DNA of 24,638 bases from Caulobacterales bacterium 32-69-10 (lineage in GTDB: Bacteria > Pseudomonadota > Alphaproteobacteria > Caulobacterales > Caulobacteraceae), in contig NCED01000039.1 of the NCBI GenBank assembly GCA_002280485.1, positions 1-24,638 on the forward strand. Direction: 5' to 3'. This document shows positions 21,139 to 24,638 of the stretch, piece after piece (within the stretch, counting starts at the first letter, position 1; each line of letters begins with the position of its first letter). The notes under the pieces were generated by a model. It was not told the DNA's origin. It ran no database searches and worked only from the letters and a program-made list of their open reading frames with translations. The translations under genes and the position numbers were made by a program.

Positions 21139-21298
21139 AGCCGAAACCCCTTTAGGGAAGACGTCATGGAGACGTCGCGCTGAATCGCCTATGCTCCCTG
21201 GGCCGGGAGATTGCTGTCGGTCCCGGCGCCTCTGACCATGAGGTGCGTCTTCAGTTCATTCGTCCTGAATTCATCGCCGACGATCCGGGGGCCCCGCC
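21139..21298 (+). promoter_or_regulatory. Leader of the HNH gene with competing hairpins
   Basis: The 160-base gap holds three possible hairpins. GACGTC-ATGGA-GACGTC is at 21160-21176. CTCCC (21194-21198) can pair with GGGAG (21205-21209), and GCCGGGA (21202-21208) with TCCCGGC (21221-21227). The last two share bases and exclude each other. A GAATC site lies at 21182-21186. Repeated TTCAT words occur near 21255-21275. No known riboswitch is recognised. Confidence 0.4.
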
Positions 21299-21859
21299 AT
21301 GCAGGTCCTTAGGCGCCCGCCGTCCGGCTGCCCGGCCCTGGTCCTGAACGCGGACTTCCGGCCCCTATCCTACTATCCCCTGTCGCTGTGGCCCTGGCAG
21401 GAGGTCATCAAGGCCGTGTTCCTCGACCGGGTTGATGTGATCTCGACCTACGAGCAGGTGGTTCGCTCCCCCTCCTTCGAGATGCCCTTGCCCAGCGTGG
21501 TGGCGCTCAAGAATTACGTCACCCAGGACCGCCAGCCGGCGTTCACCCGCTTCAACCTGTTCTTGCGCGATTCCTTCGTCTGCCAGTACTGCGGCTCGGG
21601 CGCCGAGCTCACCTTCGACCACGTCCACCCCCGCTCCCGCGGGGGCCGCACCACGTGGGAGAACATCGTCACCGCCTGCGCGCCCTGCAACCTGATGAAG
21701 GGCGGCCGCACCCCGGCCGAGGCGCACATGCACCCCGCCCGCCACCCGTCGCGGCCCACCGCCCACGAGCTGCAGCACCTGGGCCGCCGGTTCCCGCCCA
21801 ACCACCTGCACGAGAGCTGGCTCGACTACCTCTACTGGGATGTCGAACTGGAGGCTTGA
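21299..21859 (+). CDS. HNH endonuclease family protein
   Basis: The product is 186 residues. The zinc knuckle C95-QY-C98 (FVCQYCG), the catalytic DHVHPRSRGG (D107-H108), ENIVTAC with N122, and C127-AP-C130-N131 with K134 make a full HNH/McrA-like motif. The N-terminal part (LVLNADFRPLSYYPLSLWPW and KAVFLDRVDVIS) matches the widespread single-gene HNH proteins of Alphaproteobacteria rather than a restriction system. Its biological role is not established. No methylase is adjacent. The GGGGG upstream of ATG 21299 may serve as ribosome site. Confidence 0.9.
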   Translation: MQVLRRPPSGCPALVLNADFRPLSYYPLSLWPWQEVIKAVFLDRVDVISTYEQVVRSPSFEMPLPSVVALKNYVTQDRQPAFTRFNLFLRDSFVCQYCGSGAELTFDHVHPRSRGGRTTWENIVTACAPCNLMKGGRTPAEAHMHPARHPSRPTAHELQHLGRRFPPNHLHESWLDYLYWDVELEA

Positions 21860-21925
21860 GGTCGGCGCCGCGGCGCCGTCATCTGGATCCAGCGCCCGGT
21901 CAGAGGCGCGAAGTGGAGGCCAGCC

Positions 21926-22555
21926 GTGTCCCGGACCGCCGAGCGCTGGATCGAGGGGATTTTCACGGCCGCCTGCGTGGGCTTCGCGGCCTGGATGATG
22001 TGGCAGGACCACACCGCTCGCTGGATCTCCAGCCGGCAGAACATCAACATCGAGCTTGGCCTGTGGAGCACCCGCCTGCTTCTCGTCGGCCTGATAATGA
22101 CCCCCGTCGCCCAGGTCCTGCGTCAGCCGTTCTGGAAGCGGCTGCGCCGCCCGCTCGGCCTGGCCGCCGCCGCCTTCGCCGCGCTGCACGCCGTGCACTA
22201 CCTGCTCTACGCCAACGTCTGGCCCGACCACCTGATGGCGCTGCTGCGCCGCCGCTACCTGCTCGTCGGCGTCATCGCGCTGGTCTTGATGCTGCCGCTC
22301 GCCGCCACCTCTTTCAACGGGGCGGTGCGGGCGATGGGCCCACGGCGCTGGCGGCTGCTGCACTGGCTGGTCTATCCGGCCGCCGTACTGACGGTCCTGC
22401 ACGAAGTGTGGTCGGGGGCCCGGCTGTTCGGCGAGGTTGGAGGCCATTTGCTGGTGCTGGCCGTACTCCTCGCCTGGCGCCTCGTCCCCCTGGCGCGGAA
22501 GCTCCTGCCGCGTATCGAAGCCGACGCGGTGATGAGCCGGCAGACTCCGCCCTGA
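21926..22555 (+). CDS. MsrQ-like ferric-reductase-type membrane haem protein
   Basis: The product is 209 residues with about six hydrophobic segments. Features shared with MsrQ/YedZ are LGLWSTRLLL, RRPLGLAAAAFAALHAVHYL (H88, H91), LPLAATSFNGAVRAMGPRRW and LLHWLVYPAAVLTVLHEVWS (H146, H159), the haem-binding histidines of the family. MsrQ passes quinone-derived electrons to the periplasmic methionine sulfoxide reductase MsrP. No msrP gene adjoins it here, so a different partner is possible. GTG 21926 follows a GGAGG at about 21915-21919. Confidence 0.82.
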   Translation: MSRTAERWIEGIFTAACVGFAAWMMWQDHTARWISSRQNINIELGLWSTRLLLVGLIMTPVAQVLRQPFWKRLRRPLGLAAAAFAALHAVHYLLYANVWPDHLMALLRRRYLLVGVIALVLMLPLAATSFNGAVRAMGPRRWRLLHWLVYPAAVLTVLHEVWSGARLFGEVGGHLLVLAVLLAWRLVPLARKLLPRIEADAVMSRQTPP

Positions 22556-22641
22556 CCGGAGCCCCCCGCGCCTGAGCGTTTCCCTTTGTCCCGCCACGCG
22601 CTGCGACCGCTTCTCGCCGTCGGCGGACCTTCAGCGGCCGT

Positions 22642-23901
22642 CTAGAGCCACGCCGCCATCGGCTCGCGGGCCAGCATCTCCTCGTAGGTCGGACGCGCCC
22701 TCACCACGGCGAACCGGTCGCCGCGCACAAGCACCTCGGGGACCAGCGGACGGGTGTTGTATTCGCTCGACATCACCGCCCCATAGGCGCCCGCCGACAT
22801 GAAGGCGAGGAGGTCGCCGGCCGCGAAGGGCGGCAGCACCCGATCACGCGCGAAGGTGTCGCCGGTCTCGCACACCGGGCCGACCACATCATAGGCGCCC
22901 GCCGCGCCCGCGCGCTGCTGCACCGGCCGGATGTCCTGGTAGGCGTCGTACATGGCCGGGCGGACGAGATCGTTCATGGCCGCGTCCACGACCAGGAAGC
23001 GCCGGCCCTCGGGCCGCGTGTAGACGTGGATCACCTGGCTCATCAGCACGCCGGCGTTGGCCGAGATCCAGCGGCCGGGTTCGAAGGCCAGCTTCACGTC
23101 CAGGCCGTCCGTCACCCGGCGCACCATGGCGGCGTAGTCCTGGACGGACGGCGGCGGCGGCGCGCCGTTGAAATAGTCCACTCCCAGTCCGCCGCCGAGG
23201 TCGAGGCGCTCCACCGACAGGCCTTCGGCGCGCAGCGATTCCACTAAGCCGCGCATGCGCCGGAAGGCGGCCTCGAACGGGTCCAGGTCGAGGATCTGGC
23301 TGCCGATGTGGCAGGCGACGCCCACGGGGTTCAGGTGGGCGTGGTTCGAGGCCTGGGCGTACAGAGCCTTGGCCTCGGCGAAGGAGACGCCGAACTTGTT
23401 CTCGGCCTTGCCGGTGGCGATCTTGGCGTGACCGCCCGCCGCCACGTCGGGGTTGACCCGGAACGCCACCGGCGCGCGCAGGTCCAGGCTGGCGGCGACC
23501 TCGGCCACCCGCGCCAGTTCCGGCTCGGCCTCGACGTTGATCTCGGCCACGCCGGTCTTCAGGGCGAAGGCGATCTCGGCGCTGGTCTTGCCGACCCCCG
23601 AGAAGACGATCCGCCCCGGGTCGGCCCCGGCGGCCAGGGCCCGGCGGATCTCGCCTTCCGAGACGGTGTCGGCCCCGGCGCCCAGGTCGAACAGGGTCTT
23701 CAGCACCGACAGGTTCGAGTTGGCCTTGACCGCATAGGCGACCAGGGCCTCGCCCCCGAAAGCGTCCGAGAAGTCCCGGTAGCGCTGCTCGAAGGCGGTG
23801 GCGGAATAGACGTAGACCGGCGCGCCGACGGCGGCGGCGACATCCGCCAGCCTCACGTCCTCGCACCAGAGCTCGCCGCTCCGGGTCGTGAAGGCGTCCA
23901 T
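22642..23901 (-). CDS. lysA: Diaminopimelate decarboxylase
   Basis: The product is 419 residues. The fold III PLP Lys is K59 in YAVKANSNL. ACHIGSQILDLDPF, LDLGGGLGVDY, EPGRW and the C-terminal GPVCETGDTFARD with its catalytic Cys complete the family set. The enzyme makes lysine from meso-diaminopimelate, the last step of lysine synthesis. Its start overlaps the stop of the small lipoprotein gene by one base. Confidence 0.96.
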   Translation of the reverse strand: MDAFTTRSGELWCEDVRLADVAAAVGAPVYVYSATAFEQRYRDFSDAFGGEALVAYAVKANSNLSVLKTLFDLGAGADTVSEGEIRRALAAGADPGRIVFSGVGKTSAEIAFALKTGVAEINVEAEPELARVAEVAASLDLRAPVAFRVNPDVAAGGHAKIATGKAENKFGVSFAEAKALYAQASNHAHLNPVGVACHIGSQILDLDPFEAAFRRMRGLVESLRAEGLSVERLDLGGGLGVDYFNGAPPPPSVQDYAAMVRRVTDGLDVKLAFEPGRWISANAGVLMSQVIHVYTRPEGRRFLVVDAAMNDLVRPAMYDAYQDIRPVQQRAGAAGAYDVVGPVCETGDTFARDRVLPPFAAGDLLAFMSAGAYGAVMSSEYNTRPLVPEVLVRGDRFAVVRARPTYEEMLAREPMAAWL

Positions 23902-24263
23902 CAGAACTGGGGCTGCACCGGCGCGCCAAGGGGGTTGGGCGCCCCGGGGATCGGCGCCCGAGAGGCCGGGGTCAGCCGCTGAGCGGGGTCCAGCACCTCG
24001 CGGGTGGTGCGAGGCGCATCGTTGTTGCCGGTCGAGGTCGTGCCGGACTGAGTCGCCGAGGCGGCCGGACGCTGGGCGGCGCGCTGGGCGTCGTCCTTGG
24101 CCTCCTGCGCCTTGCGGGCTTCATAGTCGGCCCGGGCGCGGCTCCCGAACAGGGGCGCGGGCTGCTCGAGCGCCCCCTGCTTGCCGCAGGCGGCGAGGGA
24201 AACGGCGGCGGCGAATAGAACGGCGGCCATGCTGGCGCGCCTCAAACCTTCGTAGCGGCTCAT
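23901..24263 (-). CDS. Small lipoprotein, LptM/YifL-like
   Basis: The product is 120 residues. It has a signal peptide with lipobox SLAAC, followed directly by [11 protein letters not shown]. This G-x-x-G-P/L-like start after the lipidated Cys resembles the LptM group of short lipoproteins, which help assemble the LptD-LptE translocon. The remainder is longer than LptM of enterobacteria and is low-complexity, rich in Ala, Gln, Thr and Pro, so the functional link is uncertain. The position upstream of lysA is also that of LptM. The start ATG 24263 overlaps the argH stop (ATGA); an in-frame TTG at 24281 is less likely. Confidence 0.8.
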   Translation of the reverse strand: MSRYEGLRRASMAAVLFAAAVSLAACGKQGALEQPAPLFGSRARADYEARKAQEAKDDAQRAAQRPAASATQSGTTSTGNNDAPRTTREVLDPAQRLTPASRAPIPGAPNPLGAPVQPQF

Positions 24264-24638
24264 CCGAGGCGTTCCTTCCAACGATTGACCTGGGCCCGCA
24301 CCTGACTCGGGGCGGTCCCTCCATAGCTTAGGCGAGACGCCGCCGAAGCGGCGGGGGAAAGCACCCCGAACACATCGGAAGTGATACGCGGCTCGATCAG
24401 TTGCAACGCTTCCAGCGGCATTTCGCCAAGCTCCAGCCCCATCTGCTCGGCGCGCTTCACCACGGCGCCCGTCACGTGGTGGGCCTGGCGGAACGGCAGG
24501 TCGAGCTTGCGCACCAGCCAGTCCGCCAGGTCGGTGGCGGTGGAGAACCCCGCGCCGGCGGCCGCGGCCATCTTCCGCGCGTCCGGCTCCAAGTCCAGCA
24601 CCATCCCGGCCATCGCGGCCAGCGAGAGGTCCAGAGCG
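24260..24638 (-). CDS. argH: Argininosuccinate lyase, C-terminal part
   Basis: The frame is open to the right edge and ends at TGA 24262-24260, giving about the last 125 residues. [21 protein letters not shown], then [30 protein letters not shown] and [16 protein letters not shown] are typical of the C-terminal domain of ArgH, the last enzyme of arginine synthesis, which splits argininosuccinate to arginine and fumarate. The N-terminal catalytic part lies beyond the window. Confidence 0.95.
   Translation of the reverse strand, partial: ALDLSLAAMAGMVLDLEPDARKMAAAAGAGFSTATDLADWLVRKLDLPFRQAHHVTGAVVKRAEQMGLELGEMPLEALQLIEPRITSDVFGVLSPAASAASRLSYGGTAPSQVRAQVNRWKERLG

Noticed and set aside
21299..21859. 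HNH gene as part of a restriction or defence system
   Set aside because: There is no methyltransferase, helicase or toxin-antitoxin partner nearby, and the protein looks like the common solitary alphaproteobacterial HNH protein.
21365..22597. 410-codon minus-strand frame opposite the HNH and MsrQ-like genes
   Set aside because: The product is low-complexity (Gln, Gly, Arg, His) and lies antisense to two well-supported genes.
1..24638. CRISPR array, insertion sequence or prophage
   Set aside because: No regularly spaced repeats, transposase, integrase or phage structural motifs were seen on either strand.

Overview
The window is a GC-rich (about 70 %), gene-dense stretch of bacterial chromosome. 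Several features point to an alphaproteobacterium of the Caulobacteraceae, Phenylobacterium- or Caulobacter-like. These are a ftsE-ftsX block divergent from an MJ0042 zinc-ribbon gene and a phosphoribosyltransferase gene, a chorismate mutase-hisC-prephenate dehydrogenase block, a lone Flp-type pilin, DUF2125 and extensin-like proteins, and GANTC (CcrM-type) sites in gaps between genes. The lineage call is inferred from gene content and protein style; no database was searched.

Layout. 1-125: last 40 residues of a sensor histidine kinase. 361-1383: a two-domain universal stress protein behind a tRNA-Leu(CAA), both on the minus strand. 1717-3866: a small DUF6894-like protein, a YqaA/DedA-like membrane protein, a broken dsbB, coq7 and a small unknown. 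3868-6063: an Flp pilin and several small lineage-type genes of unknown function, including a 51-residue membrane protein. 6162-7648: a phosphoribosyltransferase and an MJ0042/DUF3426 protein, divergent from ftsE-ftsX-ydcF-plsC (7647-10586). 10555-15104: chaC, divergent from a DUF2125 gene, then chorismate mutase, hisC and prephenate dehydrogenase. 15121-17873: a dispersed-type inverted repeat, two extensin-like paralogues flanking a frameshifted outer-membrane beta-barrel gene, and a cold-shock protein gene. 17930-19729: gluQRS and a TetR regulator, divergent from a 34-residue membrane peptide, with an operator-like array between. 19778-22555: a DNA glycosylase, an alpha/beta hydrolase, an HNH nuclease and an MsrQ-like membrane haem protein. 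22642-24638: lysA, a small lipoprotein gene and the 3' part of argH on the minus strand, with overlapping stops and starts.

How the genes work together. ftsE and ftsX encode the division-site ABC complex. The chorismate mutase, aminotransferase and prephenate dehydrogenase genes make a tyrosine/phenylalanine branch. argH-lipoprotein-lysA is a coupled amino-acid set. coq7 serves ubiquinone synthesis.

Three genes are not readable as one intact frame: dsbB, the MJ0042 gene and the beta-barrel gene. Two of these faults look like single-base indels, so base errors in a draft assembly are a serious alternative to real gene decay. I found no clear defence island, CRISPR array, insertion sequence or prophage. 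The most notable unexplained signals are the TetR/34-residue peptide operator array, the extensin-like pair around a beta-barrel gene, and the broken dsbB.
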